Shown one piece after another: positions 34,240 through 50,557 of a DNA stretch of 64,000 bases (position 1 is its first letter; each line of letters begins with the position of its first letter). The stretch is from contig NZ_CP108032.1 of the NCBI RefSeq assembly GCF_036169555.1, positions 4,774,001-4,838,000 of the forward strand. Direction: 5' to 3'. Made by a program: the position numbers and the translations under genes. The notes below the pieces were generated by a model. It saw nothing but the letters and a program-made list of their open reading frames with translations, was not told the origin of the DNA and made no database searches. This DNA comes from Streptomyces sp. NBC_00306 (lineage in GTDB: Bacteria > Actinomycetota > Actinomycetes > Streptomycetales > Streptomycetaceae).

Positions 34240-34511
34240 CCAGAAGCCAAAGACCGCTGGTCGTTGCTGCGCCTTCGCAAGAGGGTGTGGCGGCCGAAGG
34301 ATTCGCTGAACTGCGAACGACCCGCGCAGGTGACTGTGGAAGTACTCCCGGACGGTTCCGTCCGGTCGAGTTCACGCCCCGTGCACCTGTGCCGGGGCGT
34401 TTCGTTTTGTGCAGAGCCCCTTCTCCACGTGCCTGATTCAGGCGGTCCGGCGACGTGCGGTTGATCGAAAGGTCAGCCGAGGATCATCACCCCGGAAGGA
34501 GGCCGAGGCAC
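34240..34511 (+). ncRNA. Ribosomal protein L10 leader
   Basis: A 270-nt untranslated leader before rplJ. It has the bacterial L10-leader hallmarks AAGCCAAAGACCGCTGGTCG near the 5' end and an intrinsic-terminator-like hairpin near 34374-34400. The L10-L12 complex binds such leaders to repress its own operon. The match to the leader family is by pattern recall and position. Confidence 0.65.
34374..34408 (+). terminator. Attenuator hairpin in the rplJ leader
   Basis: ACGCCCCG pairs with CGGGGCGT and encloses a GCAC/GTGC inner stem; then TTCGTTTT. It lies about 110 bp before rplJ inside the leader, so it is likely a premature terminator. Confidence 0.7.
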
Positions 34512-35039
34512 ATGGCGACGTCCGACAAGGTCGCAGCCGTTGCAGAAATCACGGAGAAGCTCCGCGGTTCCCATGCAGCTGTTGTGACGTCCTACACCGG
34601 ACTGACCGTGGCGCAGCTCAAGGAGCTTCGCCGTTCTCTCGGCGAGAACGCTCAGTACCGAGTGGTGAAGAACACGCTGACCCAGATCGCGGCCAAGGAG
34701 GCCGGGATCGAGCTGGACGAGCACCTCAAGGGCTCGACGGCTGTTGCCTTCGTCACCGGTGACCCGGTGGTGGCGGCGAAGGGACTGCGTGACTTCGCCA
34801 AGGACAACCCCGCTCTCGTCATCAAGGGCGGTGTCCTTGAGGGTAAGGCGCTGTCCGCCGACGAGATCAAGAAGCTTGCGGACCTCGAGTCCCGCGAGGT
34901 TCTGCTCGCCAAGCTGGCGGGCGCCATGAAGGGCAAGCAGTCGCAGGCTGCCGCGCTCTTCCAGGCGCTCCCGTCGAAGTTCGTCCGCACCGCGGAAGCG
35001 CTTCGCGCCAAGAAGGCCGAGCAGGGCGGTGCCGAGTAA
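34512..35039 (+). CDS. rplJ: 50S ribosomal protein L10
   Basis: A 175-residue stalk protein anchoring the L7/L12 dimers to 23S rRNA. N-terminal VTSYTGLTVAQLKELRRSLG and YRVVKNTLTQIA are typical; the C-terminal helix holds the L12 binding sites. ATG 34512 with GGAAGGAGG upstream; an upstream ATG at 34455 lies in the leader. Confidence 0.95.
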   Translation: MATSDKVAAVAEITEKLRGSHAAVVTSYTGLTVAQLKELRRSLGENAQYRVVKNTLTQIAAKEAGIELDEHLKGSTAVAFVTGDPVVAAKGLRDFAKDNPALVIKGGVLEGKALSADEIKKLADLESREVLLAKLAGAMKGKQSQAAALFQALPSKFVRTAEALRAKKAEQGGAE

Positions 35040-35147
35040 TCGGCTCGCGCATTGACCGGGGCTATGTGACGCCCTGGTCGTAGCGGGCCTGTACGCCCGC
35101 CTTCATGTACATCCGGCACCAGCCGATTTAGTGGAAGGACCGCCATC

Positions 35148-35531
35148 ATGGCGAAGCTCAGCCAGGACGACCTGCTCGCGCAGTTCGAAGAGATGACCCT
35201 CATCGAGCTCTCCGAGTTCGTGAAGGCCTTCGAGGAGAAGTTCGACGTCACCGCCGCCGCTCCGGTCGCCGTTGCCGCTGGTGGCGCCGCTGCCGCCCCG
35301 GCCGAGGCCGAGGCCGAGCAGGACGAGTTCGACGTCATCCTCACGGGCGCCGGCGACAAGAAGATCCAGGTCATCAAGGTCGTGCGTGAGCTGACCTCCC
35401 TGGGTCTGAAGGAGGCCAAGGACCTCGTCGACGGCACCCCGAAGCCTGTCCTCGAGAAGGTCGCCAAGGAGGCCGCTGAGAAGGCCGCCGAGTCCCTCAA
35501 GGCCGCCGGCGCCTCCGTCGAGGTCAAGTGA
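35148..35531 (+). CDS. rplL: 50S ribosomal protein L7/L12
   Basis: A 127-residue protein with an N-terminal dimerisation helix, an Ala/Glu hinge (residues about 40-58) and the factor-binding C-terminal domain GAGDKKIQVIKVVRELTSLGLKEAKDLVD. ATG 35148 with GTGGAAGGACC upstream. A hairpin GCGGGC/GCCCGC at 35083-35100 in the rplJ-rplL gap might adjust the L12:L10 ratio. Confidence 0.96.
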   Translation: MAKLSQDDLLAQFEEMTLIELSEFVKAFEEKFDVTAAAPVAVAAGGAAAAPAEAEAEQDEFDVILTGAGDKKIQVIKVVRELTSLGLKEAKDLVDGTPKPVLEKVAKEAAEKAAESLKAAGASVEVK

Positions 35532-35582
35532 CCTTCTGAGCCTCCCACCGTCGGTTCCGCTCAGGTTCCGCGGGAGGCACAG

Positions 35583-35618
35583 CGAAGGGCGATCACCCAT
35601 CCGGGTGGTCGCCCTTCG
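35583..35618 (+). terminator. Terminator-like hairpin after rplL
   Basis: A 16-bp stem (35583-35598 with 35603-35618) with one wobble and a four-base loop; the T-run is poor, so read-through into rpoB may occur. Confidence 0.75.
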
Positions 35619-35731
35619 GCGTTGTGGACAGGGCGCATTGCGCTTCCGTTTGCGACGAGTATCGTGATCTTCGCCGTGCGTCCCGCACCCTGGTCAGTGA
35701 CGATCTCGTCAGCCGGTTGGGTTGGGGGGCC

Positions 35732-35760
35732 TTGACGAACCGCACGGAGCGCGCAATTCT
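35732..35760 (+). promoter_or_regulatory. Possible upstream rpoB promoter
   Basis: TTGACG (35732-35737), 17-bp spacer, AATTCT (35755-35760). The -35 is good and the -10 is weak. Confidence 0.3.
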
Positions 35761-35890
35761 CAGGACGCGTCGTCACAACGATCCGGATCCGAGGCATGGA
35801 TCGACGACCGAACGGGCAGTAAGGATGTGCGCCTCCCGGCGCGAGGGCTTACGCGGAGTTGAGAACAACGAGGGTCTCGAAAACCCGCAC

Positions 35891-35919
35891 TGGACATCAG
35901 TGTGCCAAGTGGCTACACT
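35891..35919 (+). promoter_or_regulatory. rpoBC promoter
   Basis: TGGACA (35891-35896), 17-bp spacer, TACACT (35914-35919), 163 bp before the rpoB start. The 550-bp rplL-rpoB gap otherwise holds the terminator and a long leader with no gene. Confidence 0.6.
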
Positions 35920-36081
35920 GACCCTTTGCGCTGCCTGTTAGCTGCCTCCTGCCCGTCACCAGGGGCATCCCCACGCATGAGCACAGTGGACTGAACATCC
36001 CCCAGCTGGGATTTCTTCCTCTGTGTCCGGCATGGGACCGGTACGCGCGTAGTGAGTCCGAGCCCTCGGAAGGACCCCCTC

Positions 36082-39000
36082 TTGGCCGCCTCGCGCAACG
36101 CCTCGACCGCGAATACGAACAACGGCGCCAGCACCGCCCCGCTGCGCATCTCTTTTGCAAAGATCAAGGAGCCCCTCGAGGTTCCGAACCTCCTCGCGCT
36201 GCAGACCGAGAGCTTTGACTGGCTTCTCGGCAATGCCGCCTGGAAGTCTCGAGTCGAGGCGGCCCTGGACAGCGGACAGGACGTCCCCACGAAGTCCGGT
36301 CTGGAGGAGATCTTCGAGGAGATCTCCCCGATCGAGGACTTCTCCGGGTCGATGTCCCTGACCTTCCGCGACCACCGCTTCGAGCCTCCGAAGAACTCCA
36401 TCGACGAGTGCAAGGAGCGCGACTTCACGTACGCGGCCCCGCTCTTCGTCACCGCCGAGTTCACCAACAACGAGACCGGCGAGATCAAGTCCCAGACGGT
36501 CTTCATGGGCGACTTCCCGCTCATGACCAACAAGGGCACGTTCGTCATCAACGGCACCGAGCGTGTCGTGGTGTCGCAGCTGGTCCGCTCGCCGGGTGTC
36601 TACTTCGACTCCAACATCGACAAGACGTCCGACAAGGACATCTTCACGGCCAAGATCATCCCGTCCCGGGGTGCCTGGCTCGAGATGGAGATCGACAAGC
36701 GCGACATGGTCGGTGTCCGCATCGACCGCAAGCGCAAGCAGTCCGTCACCGTCCTCCTGAAGGCTCTCGGCTGGACCACCGAGCAGATCCTCGAGGAGTT
36801 CGGCGAGTACGAGTCCATGCGCGCCACCCTGGAGAAGGACCACACCCAGGGCCAGGACGACGCGCTGCTCGACATCTACCGCAAGCTCCGCCCGGGCGAG
36901 CCGCCCACGCGTGAGGCTGCTCAGACGCTGCTCGAGAACCTCTACTTCAACCCGAAGCGCTACGACCTCGCCAAGGTCGGCCGCTACAAGGTGAACAAGA
37001 AGCTCGGCGCGGACGAGCCGCTGGACGCCGGCGTGCTCACCACCGACGACGTCATCGCGACCATCAAGTACCTGGTCAAGCTGCACGCCGGTGAGACCGA
37101 CACGGTCGGCGAGAGCGGCACCCAGATCGTCGTCGAGACCGACGACATCGACCACTTCGGCAACCGTCGTCTGCGCAACGTCGGCGAGCTCATCCAGAAC
37201 CAGGTCCGCACGGGTCTGGCTCGTATGGAGCGCGTCGTGCGTGAGCGCATGACAACCCAGGACGTCGAGGCGATCACGCCGCAGACCCTGATCAACATCC
37301 GGCCGGTCGTCGCCTCCATCAAGGAGTTCTTCGGCACCAGCCAGCTGTCGCAGTTCATGGACCAGAACAACCCGCTGTCGGGTCTCACCCACAAGCGCCG
37401 TCTGTCGGCGCTCGGTCCGGGTGGTCTCTCCCGTGAGCGGGCCGGCTTCGAGGTCCGAGACGTTCACCCGTCGCACTACGGCCGCATGTGCCCGATCGAG
37501 ACCCCTGAAGGCCCGAACATCGGTCTGATCGGCTCGCTCGCGTCCTACGGCCGCGTCAACGCGTTCGGTTTCGTCGAGACGCCGTACCGCCGTGTCGTCG
37601 ACGACCAGGTGACCGACGACGTCGACTACCTGACCGCCGACGAGGAGGACCGCTTCGTCATCGCGCAGGCCAACGCCGCGCTGACCGACGACATGCGGTT
37701 CGCCGAGAACCGCGTGCTGGTCCGCCGTCGTGGCGGAGAGGTCGACTACGTCCCGGGCTCCGACGTGGACTACATGGACGTCTCGCCGCGCCAGATGGTG
37801 TCGGTCGCGACCGCCATGATCCCGTTCCTCGAGCACGACGACGCCAACCGTGCCCTCATGGGCGCGAACATGATGCGTCAGGCCGTTCCGCTGATCACGG
37901 CCGAGGCGCCGCTGGTCGGCACCGGCATGGAGTACCGCTGTGCGGTCGACGCCGGTGACGTCATCAAGGCCGAGAAGGACGGTGTGGTCCAGGAGGTCTC
38001 CGCGGACTACGTCACGGTCGCCAACGACGACGGCACGTACACCACGTACCGCGTCGCCAAGTTCTCCCGCTCCAACCAGGGCACCTCGGTCAACCAGAAG
38101 GTCGTCGTCAACGAGGGCGACCGCGTCGTCGAGAACCAGGTTCTCGCCGACGGTCCGGCCACCGAGCAGGGCGAGATGGCGCTGGGCAAGAACCTGCTCG
38201 TCGCCTTCATGCCGTGGGAGGGTCACAACTACGAGGACGCGATCATCCTGTCGCAGCGCCTCGTGCAGGACGACGTCCTCTCCTCGATCCACATCGAGGA
38301 GCACGAGGTCGACGCCCGTGACACCAAGCTCGGTCCGGAGGAGATCACCCGGGACATCCCGAACGTCTCCGAGGAGGTCCTCGCGGACCTCGACGAGCGC
38401 GGCATCATCCGTATCGGTGCCGAGGTCGTCGCCGGCGACATCCTCGTCGGCAAGGTCACGCCCAAGGGTGAGACCGAGCTGACCCCGGAGGAGCGTCTGC
38501 TCCGTGCGATCTTCGGTGAGAAGGCGCGCGAAGTGCGTGACACCTCGCTGAAGGTGCCCCACGGCGAGATCGGCAAGGTCATCGGCGTCCGCGTCTTCGA
38601 CCGCGAAGAGGGCGACGAACTGCCGCCGGGCGTGAACCAGCTGGTCCGCGTCTACGTCGCGCAGAAGCGCAAGATCACCGACGGTGACAAGCTCGCCGGC
38701 CGTCACGGCAACAAGGGCGTCATCTCGAAGATCCTGCCGATCGAGGACATGCCGTTCCTGGAGGACGGCACCCCGGTCGACATCATCCTCAACCCGCTGG
38801 GTGTCCCGTCCCGAATGAACCCGGGACAGGTTCTCGAGATCCACCTCGGCTGGCTCGCCAGCCAGGGCTGGAAGGTCGAGGGCAGCGAGGAGTGGATGGA
38901 GCGGCTGAAGGTCATCGGCGCCGACGAGGTCGCTGCCGGTACCAACGTCGCCACCCCGGTCTTCGACGGTGCGCGCGAGGACGAGATCTCGGGTCTCTTC

Positions 39001-39564
39001 GAGTCCACGATCCCGAACCGCGACGGCAACCGGATGGTCCAGCCGTCCGGCAAGGCCAACCTGTTCGACGGCCGCTCCGGTGAGCCGTTCCCGGACCCGG
39101 TTTCGGTCGGGTACATGTACATCCTCAAGCTCCACCACCTGGTCGACGACAAGCTCCACGCACGTTCGACCGGTCCGTACTCGATGATCACGCAGCAGCC
39201 GCTGGGTGGTAAGGCACAGTTCGGTGGCCAGCGCTTCGGTGAGATGGAGGTGTGGGCGCTCGAGGCTTATGGAGCCGCCTACGCCCTCCAGGAGCTGCTG
39301 ACCATCAAGTCCGACGACGTGACCGGCCGCGTGAAGGTCTACGAGGCCATCGTCAAGGGCGAGAACATCCCCGAGCCGGGCATTCCCGAGTCCTTCAAGG
39401 TGCTCATCAAGGAAATGCAGTCGCTCTGCCTCAACGTGGAGGTGCTGTCCTCGGACGGCATGTCCATCGAGATGCGCGACACCGACGAGGACGTCTTCCG
39501 CGCGGCGGAGGAGCTCGGTATCGACCTGTCCCGGCGCGAGCCGAGCAGCGTCGAAGAGGTCTGA
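36082..39564 (+). CDS. rpoB: DNA-directed RNA polymerase subunit beta
   Basis: A 1160-residue catalytic subunit. The TTG start at 36082, preceded by GGAAGGA with a seven-base gap, gives LAASRNASTANTNN, the usual Streptomyces N-terminus; a GTG at 36052 has no such site. The rifampicin region at about 416-450 (TSQLSQFMDQNNPLS, THKRRLSALGPGG) is wild type, so no resistance allele is present. The C-terminus is intact. Confidence 0.97.
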   Translation: MAASRNASTANTNNGASTAPLRISFAKIKEPLEVPNLLALQTESFDWLLGNAAWKSRVEAALDSGQDVPTKSGLEEIFEEISPIEDFSGSMSLTFRDHRFEPPKNSIDECKERDFTYAAPLFVTAEFTNNETGEIKSQTVFMGDFPLMTNKGTFVINGTERVVVSQLVRSPGVYFDSNIDKTSDKDIFTAKIIPSRGAWLEMEIDKRDMVGVRIDRKRKQSVTVLLKALGWTTEQILEEFGEYESMRATLEKDHTQGQDDALLDIYRKLRPGEPPTREAAQTLLENLYFNPKRYDLAKVGRYKVNKKLGADEPLDAGVLTTDDVIATIKYLVKLHAGETDTVGESGTQIVVETDDIDHFGNRRLRNVGELIQNQVRTGLARMERVVRERMTTQDVEAITPQTLINIRPVVASIKEFFGTSQLSQFMDQNNPLSGLTHKRRLSALGPGGLSRERAGFEVRDVHPSHYGRMCPIETPEGPNIGLIGSLASYGRVNAFGFVETPYRRVVDDQVTDDVDYLTADEEDRFVIAQANAALTDDMRFAENRVLVRRRGGEVDYVPGSDVDYMDVSPRQMVSVATAMIPFLEHDDANRALMGANMMRQAVPLITAEAPLVGTGMEYRCAVDAGDVIKAEKDGVVQEVSADYVTVANDDGTYTTYRVAKFSRSNQGTSVNQKVVVNEGDRVVENQVLADGPATEQGEMALGKNLLVAFMPWEGHNYEDAIILSQRLVQDDVLSSIHIEEHEVDARDTKLGPEEITRDIPNVSEEVLADLDERGIIRIGAEVVAGDILVGKVTPKGETELTPEERLLRAIFGEKAREVRDTSLKVPHGEIGKVIGVRVFDREEGDELPPGVNQLVRVYVAQKRKITDGDKLAGRHGNKGVISKILPIEDMPFLEDGTPVDIILNPLGVPSRMNPGQVLEIHLGWLASQGWKVEGSEEWMERLKVIGADEVAAGTNVATPVFDGAREDEISGLFESTIPNRDGNRMVQPSGKANLFDGRSGEPFPDPVSVGYMYILKLHHLVDDKLHARSTGPYSMITQQPLGGKAQFGGQRFGEMEVWALEAYGAAYALQELLTIKSDDVTGRVKVYEAIVKGENIPEPGIPESFKVLIKEMQSLCLNVEVLSSDGMSIEMRDTDEDVFRAAEELGIDLSRREPSSVEEV

Positions 39565-39571
39565 CGGGCCT

Positions 39572-39601
39572 GACGGGGGGCTCGCTCAAGAGCCCCCCGT
39601 C
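39572..39601 (+). terminator. Hairpin between rpoB and rpoC
   Basis: GACGGGGGGCTC pairs perfectly with GAGCCCCCCGTC around a six-base loop. There is no T-run; partial termination or RNA processing is more likely than a full stop. Confidence 0.55.
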
Positions 39602-39661
39602 ATCCCCGGGACCGTTCAGACCATGATTGAGACTCGACCCCGAAAGAGGGATTGACGCACA

Positions 39662-43576
<3,915 letters not shown>

Positions 43577-43602
43577 GCAGTAGTACGTCCCTCAGGACGT
43601 CC

Positions 43603-43638
43603 ACAGGGCGGCCATCCCTCGCGGGATGGCCGCCCTGT
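43603..43638 (+). terminator. Terminator after rpoC
   Basis: A perfect 16-bp stem, ACAGGGCGGCCATCCC and its complement, around TCGC. Confidence 0.85.
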
Positions 43639-43682
43639 GTCATATGTTGCAGGCTCGTGTGTCCTGCGCGTGGGCAGTTGTT

Positions 43683-43711
43683 TTGACCGGAGCCGATGCG
43701 GTAGGTACGCT
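43683..43711 (+). promoter_or_regulatory. str operon promoter
   Basis: TTGACC (43683-43688), 17-bp spacer, TACGCT (43706-43711). Transcription would begin about 190 bp before rpsL. The rest of the 331-bp gap is the rpoC terminator and the rpsL leader. Confidence 0.6.
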
Positions 43712-43832
43712 CTGACCTTGTGCCTGGGGTGTGCCTGGGCTCGTGTGCGTGTCTTCAGCCGCACGGCGAGCCTGAGAACGAGGCCACCGTAATCTGCGCT
43801 CTTTTCGCCTGGCGGCGAAGGTCTGCAGTATT

Positions 43833-43860
43833 CGACACACCCGACCGCGTGGGTCGGAGA
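43833..43860 (+). promoter_or_regulatory. Leader hairpin element before rpsL (shared with rpsJ)
   Basis: This 28-nt element contains CCCGACCGCGTGGGTCGG, a small hairpin. A 26-of-28 match occurs before rpsJ at 55852-55879. Both lie in leaders of ribosomal-protein operons, 47 and 58 bases before the start codon. Confidence 0.6.
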
Positions 43861-43907
43861 TGTTCCAGGTTAGTTTCACTACACGGCACACAGAAACCGG
43901 AGAAGTA

Positions 43908-44279
43908 GTGCCTACGATCCAGCAGCTGGTCCGTAAGGGCCGGCAGGACAAGGTCGAGAAGAACAAGACGCCCGCACTCGAGGGTTCCCCTCAGCGCCGC
44001 GGCGTCTGCACGCGTGTGTTCACGACCACCCCGAAGAAGCCGAACTCGGCCCTGCGGAAGGTCGCGCGTGTGCGTCTGACCTCCGGCATCGAGGTCACGG
44101 CCTACATTCCGGGTGAGGGACACAACCTGCAGGAGCACTCCATCGTGCTCGTGCGTGGTGGCCGTGTGAAGGACCTGCCGGGTGTTCGCTACAAGATCAT
44201 CCGCGGTTCCCTGGACACCCAGGGTGTCAAGAACCGCAAGCAGGCCCGCAGCCGCTACGGCGCCAAGAAGGAGAAGTAA
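43908..44279 (+). CDS. rpsL: 30S ribosomal protein S12
   Basis: A 123-residue decoding-centre protein. TPKKPNSALRK and GGRVKDLPGVRYK carry wild-type lysines at the streptomycin-resistance positions. GTG 43908, preceded by CCGGAGAAGTA, gives the normal VPTIQQLVRKGR start; a longer in-frame ATG at 43860 overlaps the leader element. First gene of the str operon. Confidence 0.96.
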   Translation: MPTIQQLVRKGRQDKVEKNKTPALEGSPQRRGVCTRVFTTTPKKPNSALRKVARVRLTSGIEVTAYIPGEGHNLQEHSIVLVRGGRVKDLPGVRYKIIRGSLDTQGVKNRKQARSRYGAKKEK

Positions 44280-44281
44280 GA

Positions 44282-44752
44282 ATGCCTCGTAAGGGCCCCG
44301 CCCCGAAGCGCCCGGTCATCATCGACCCGGTCTACGGTTCTCCTCTTGTCACGTCGCTGATCAACAAGATCCTGCTCAACGGCAAGCGTTCCACTGCCGA
44401 GCGGATCGTCTACGGCGCCATGGAAGGCCTCCGCGAGAAGACCGGCGCTGACCCGGTCATCACGCTGAAGCGCGCCCTCGAGAACGTCAAGCCGTCTCTC
44501 GAGGTCAAGTCCCGCCGTGTCGGTGGCGCCACCTACCAGGTGCCGATCGAGGTCAAGCCCGGTCGCGCCGCCACCCTCGCGCTGCGCTGGGTCGTCGGTT
44601 ACTCCCGCGCCCGTCGCGAGAAGACCATGACCGAGCGCCTCATGAACGAACTGCTCGACGCCTCCAACGGCCTCGGCGCTTCGGTCAAGAAGCGTGAGGA
44701 CACGCACAAGATGGCCGAGTCCAACAAGGCCTTCGCGCACTACCGCTGGTAG
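44282..44752 (+). CDS. rpsG: 30S ribosomal protein S7
   Basis: A 156-residue 16S 3'-domain assembly protein. VYGSPLVTSLINKILLNGKRSTAERIVY and GGATYQVPIEV are family landmarks. ATG 44282 is two bases after the rpsL stop; its AAGGAGAAG site overlaps the end of rpsL. Confidence 0.96.
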   Translation: MPRKGPAPKRPVIIDPVYGSPLVTSLINKILLNGKRSTAERIVYGAMEGLREKTGADPVITLKRALENVKPSLEVKSRRVGGATYQVPIEVKPGRAATLALRWVVGYSRARREKTMTERLMNELLDASNGLGASVKKREDTHKMAESNKAFAHYRW

Positions 44753-44790
44753 TCGCTACCCACATCGAGACCGAGAGAAGATTGAGCCTT

Positions 44791-46917
<2,127 letters not shown>

Positions 46918-46959
46918 CTCTTCCGAGTTCACGCTTTAGGCTTGTCACCGGAGCCTGCT

Positions 46960-47017
46960 GGGGCATTCCGGCCGTTACGCAAGTAATCGGCGGGAATGCC
47001 CCGGGCCCCGGCATTCC
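46960..47017 (+). promoter_or_regulatory. Alternative hairpins in the fusA-tuf gap
   Basis: GGGGCATTCC (46960-46969) can pair with GGAATGCCCC (46993-47002). The same central strand can instead pair with GGCATTCC (47010-47017). The two stems exclude each other. The gap also is a known place for a secondary tuf promoter in Streptomyces, but I cannot assign convincing -35/-10 boxes. Confidence 0.4.
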
Positions 47018-47078
47018 AGCAAAGATCACCTGGCGCCGATGAAGCAAGGCGTACAGAACCACTCCACAGGAGGACCCA

Positions 47079-48272
<1,194 letters not shown>

Positions 48273-48317
48273 ATCTTGTCGGTCTGACCTGGTAGCTCCT
48301 TTTCGAGCACCAAGCAG

Positions 48318-48355
48318 GAGGCCCCGCACCTTTCGGTGCGGGGCCTCTTCGCGTT
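48318..48355 (+). terminator. Terminator after tuf
   Basis: A perfect 13-bp stem, GAGGCCCCGCACC and its complement, around TTTC, followed by TTCGCGTT. It also separates the str operon from the convergent PIG-L gene. Confidence 0.9.
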
Positions 48356-48373
48356 GTCGGCAAGTGCCGCCGG

Positions 48374-50557
48374 TCAGCCGGCCGTGCCGGCCTGCGGGTA
48401 CCAGAGCCAGGGGTGCGCGTCCGCGCCCAGGCCGACGGCCGTGGTGCCGGAGCGGGTCACCGTCAGCGTCGGACCCGGGAGCGGCTGGGTTCCCTGAGTG
48501 CGCGTCAGTATGCCCCGGGGTGTGTGGAGTTGGACCCGGCCGCGCAGGTCGGTGCCCAGCAGCACCGGGCCGCCGGGCGCGGCGGCCGCGCTCACGGGGC
48601 CGTGGCCCTCGAACCGCAGGGTCTTGGCGCGCGCAGGGGCCCCGCCGGCGCGGACCGCCGTCACCGGCGCCGCGGTCGGCCTGCGGTAGTAGAGCTCGAT
48701 GCCGCCGCCGGAGGCCGGCAGCGCGGCGATCGCGTCGCCCGGCGTGGGCAGGTCGGCGCCGTCGTCCGCACGGAAGGCCACCTCCTCGCCGAGGACGTCC
48801 TGCGCCCAGTGGTGCACACGCTCGCGGCCCGCCGCGAACACGTGGACGCGGCCCGAGCTGTCGACGACCGCGGACAGCCCGTCCTGGACCTCCTCGCCGC
48901 CCAGGTCCCGCCAGCGGTCCCAGCGCCCGTCGGTGCTCCGAACCCGTGTGCTGAGGCCCTTGTCCGCGTTGCGTACGAAGAGATGCACCCGGCCGTCCGG
49001 GGCGGTGACCGCGACCGGGACGCCGATGCGGCGACCGCGGTCCTCGTCCCGCTCGGGGTTGCCGAGACCGTCCCAGGCGAGGAACTCCCCGCCCGGGGCG
49101 CGCTGTTCGAGCAGGACCACCTCGCGGCGGTTCGGCCCGCCGTGGCCGCCGAGGGAGGCGAACCGCAGCCCGAAGACGAGCTGCCGGCCGTCGAGGAGCG
49201 CCGCCGAGCCGAGCGCGGGGGCGAGCGGTCCTCCGCCCAGATCGTCCGGTGCGCCCCACTGGCCGCTGCCGGGCCGGGTCTCGCGCCAGCGCACCGCCCG
49301 CAGCCCGAGCACTCCGTAGGCCGCGAGGCGCCCGTCGGGGTCCGCGGCGACCACGGGACGCGCGCCGGGGTAGCGGTGGTGGGTGGAGCGGACCCAGCCC
49401 TTCTTGTTGGTCAGCGGCCGCATGCCGCCCACGTTGTAGTCGCCGCAGCCGGACGCGTTGCCGCAGTCCCAGGTGGGGTCGCCGCCGTACGGGACGAGAT
49501 GCGCGGCCTTCCGCTGGACGACCGGGGCGGGGAGGTTCTTGGGCCAGTGCCGGTTGTAGTAGCCGCGGAAGGCGGTGGCCACGAACCCGGGTACCTGTCC
49601 GCCGTCCGCCGTCGCGTCGGCCACCCAGCGCACCATCGCGGCCCAGCTGAAGCAGGCGACGGCGGTGTGGTCGGCGTGGTCGGAGTAGCCGCGCTGCTCG
49701 CTGTCCTTCTTCCGGGTGGCCTCGTCGCTGTGCTGGATGTCCGGGTCGGGATCGAGCGTCTGGACGACGGTCGGCCGGTACTGCTCCATCAGCCCGACGA
49801 GGACGTCGACGAGGCTGTCGTAGTCGTACGCGACGGCCTTGCGCAGCGGGGAGTCCTCGGCCACGACGGTCTGGAGCCCGAGCGCCCGGTCGTGCCACAG
49901 GCTGGGGAGCGCCATCCAGCGGCGGGTGGTGTGCATCGGCAGATTGAGGAAGATCAGCTCGACCCGGCGGTTGCCGTTGGTGAGGGTGTTGATCTCGGCG
50001 AGCCGGTCACCGCGCAGGGAGGCGATGCCCTTGGTCCAGTCGGTGAACCTGTCGAGTCCGAGGAGTGTGGCGTAGGCCTGCCGCAGGCCCTGGTGGCGGG
50101 CGGAGGAGTAGGCCGGCCGGTCGGCGGGGACGTCCGCAGCGCCGGGTATGTGGTTGCGGCCGTCGTGCTCGCCGGCGGAGACGTACACGCAGACGAGGGG
50201 CACTCCGGCGTCGAGCATCCGCTGGGTGTCCGGGTTCATGAAGTACAGGTCGTCGTCGGGGTGGGCGAGTATCTGCATCAGCTGGGCGCGGCGGGTGCCG
50301 GCTATCGCCAGTCCGGGGGCCGGGTCTGCGGTGCGGGTGGACCGCCGGGAGGCGGGGACGGAGCACGAGGAGAGGACGCCGGCGCCGAGGAGTGCGGTGG
50401 CGGCGGCGACGACGCTGCGGCGGCGGGGCCGGGTGCGGCCGGCGCCCTGTGCCCGATCGCCTGTCGCGGCGGGCCGGGTGCGCTCGGTGCCCTGCGAGGG
50501 CCCGGGGCCCGCGGGCTCGTCCGCCACGGAGGCCGCCACGGAGGCCCGGGGGCTCAT
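48374..50557 (-). CDS. PIG-L family deacetylase with signal peptide and propeller-like C-terminal region
   Basis: A 727-residue exported protein from ATG 50557 (site AGAGG, five bases away); GTG 50710 with GGAG is an equally possible start, adding 51 residues. A twin-arginine region PRRRSVVAAATALLGAGVL ends in LSSC (Cys65), suggesting a Tat lipoprotein. The zinc deacetylase motifs are AHPDDD (near 98-103) and YSDHADHTAV. After about residue 350 come repeats such as DGRVHLFVRNADKGL and SGRVHVFAAGRERV, typical of a lectin-like beta-propeller. It probably deacetylates an extracellular N-acetyl sugar; the substrate is unknown. Confidence 0.8.
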   Translation of the reverse strand: MSPRASVAASVADEPAGPGPSQGTERTRPAATGDRAQGAGRTRPRRRSVVAAATALLGAGVLSSCSVPASRRSTRTADPAPGLAIAGTRRAQLMQILAHPDDDLYFMNPDTQRMLDAGVPLVCVYVSAGEHDGRNHIPGAADVPADRPAYSSARHQGLRQAYATLLGLDRFTDWTKGIASLRGDRLAEINTLTNGNRRVELIFLNLPMHTTRRWMALPSLWHDRALGLQTVVAEDSPLRKAVAYDYDSLVDVLVGLMEQYRPTVVQTLDPDPDIQHSDEATRKKDSEQRGYSDHADHTAVACFSWAAMVRWVADATADGGQVPGFVATAFRGYYNRHWPKNLPAPVVQRKAAHLVPYGGDPTWDCGNASGCGDYNVGGMRPLTNKKGWVRSTHHRYPGARPVVAADPDGRLAAYGVLGLRAVRWRETRPGSGQWGAPDDLGGGPLAPALGSAALLDGRQLVFGLRFASLGGHGGPNRREVVLLEQRAPGGEFLAWDGLGNPERDEDRGRRIGVPVAVTAPDGRVHLFVRNADKGLSTRVRSTDGRWDRWRDLGGEEVQDGLSAVVDSSGRVHVFAAGRERVHHWAQDVLGEEVAFRADDGADLPTPGDAIAALPASGGGIELYYRRPTAAPVTAVRAGGAPARAKTLRFEGHGPVSAAAAPGGPVLLGTDLRGRVQLHTPRGILTRTQGTQPLPGPTLTVTRSGTTAVGLGADAHPWLWYPQAGTAG

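Noticed and set aside
36052..36081. Earlier GTG start for rpoB
   Set aside because: It would put the GGAAGGA ribosome binding site inside the gene; the TTG at 36082 gives the normal N-terminus.
35956..36557. A regulatory small protein in the rplL-rpoB gap
   Set aside because: Frames in the gap overlap the promoter and terminator, and none has a ribosome binding site or recognisable sequence.
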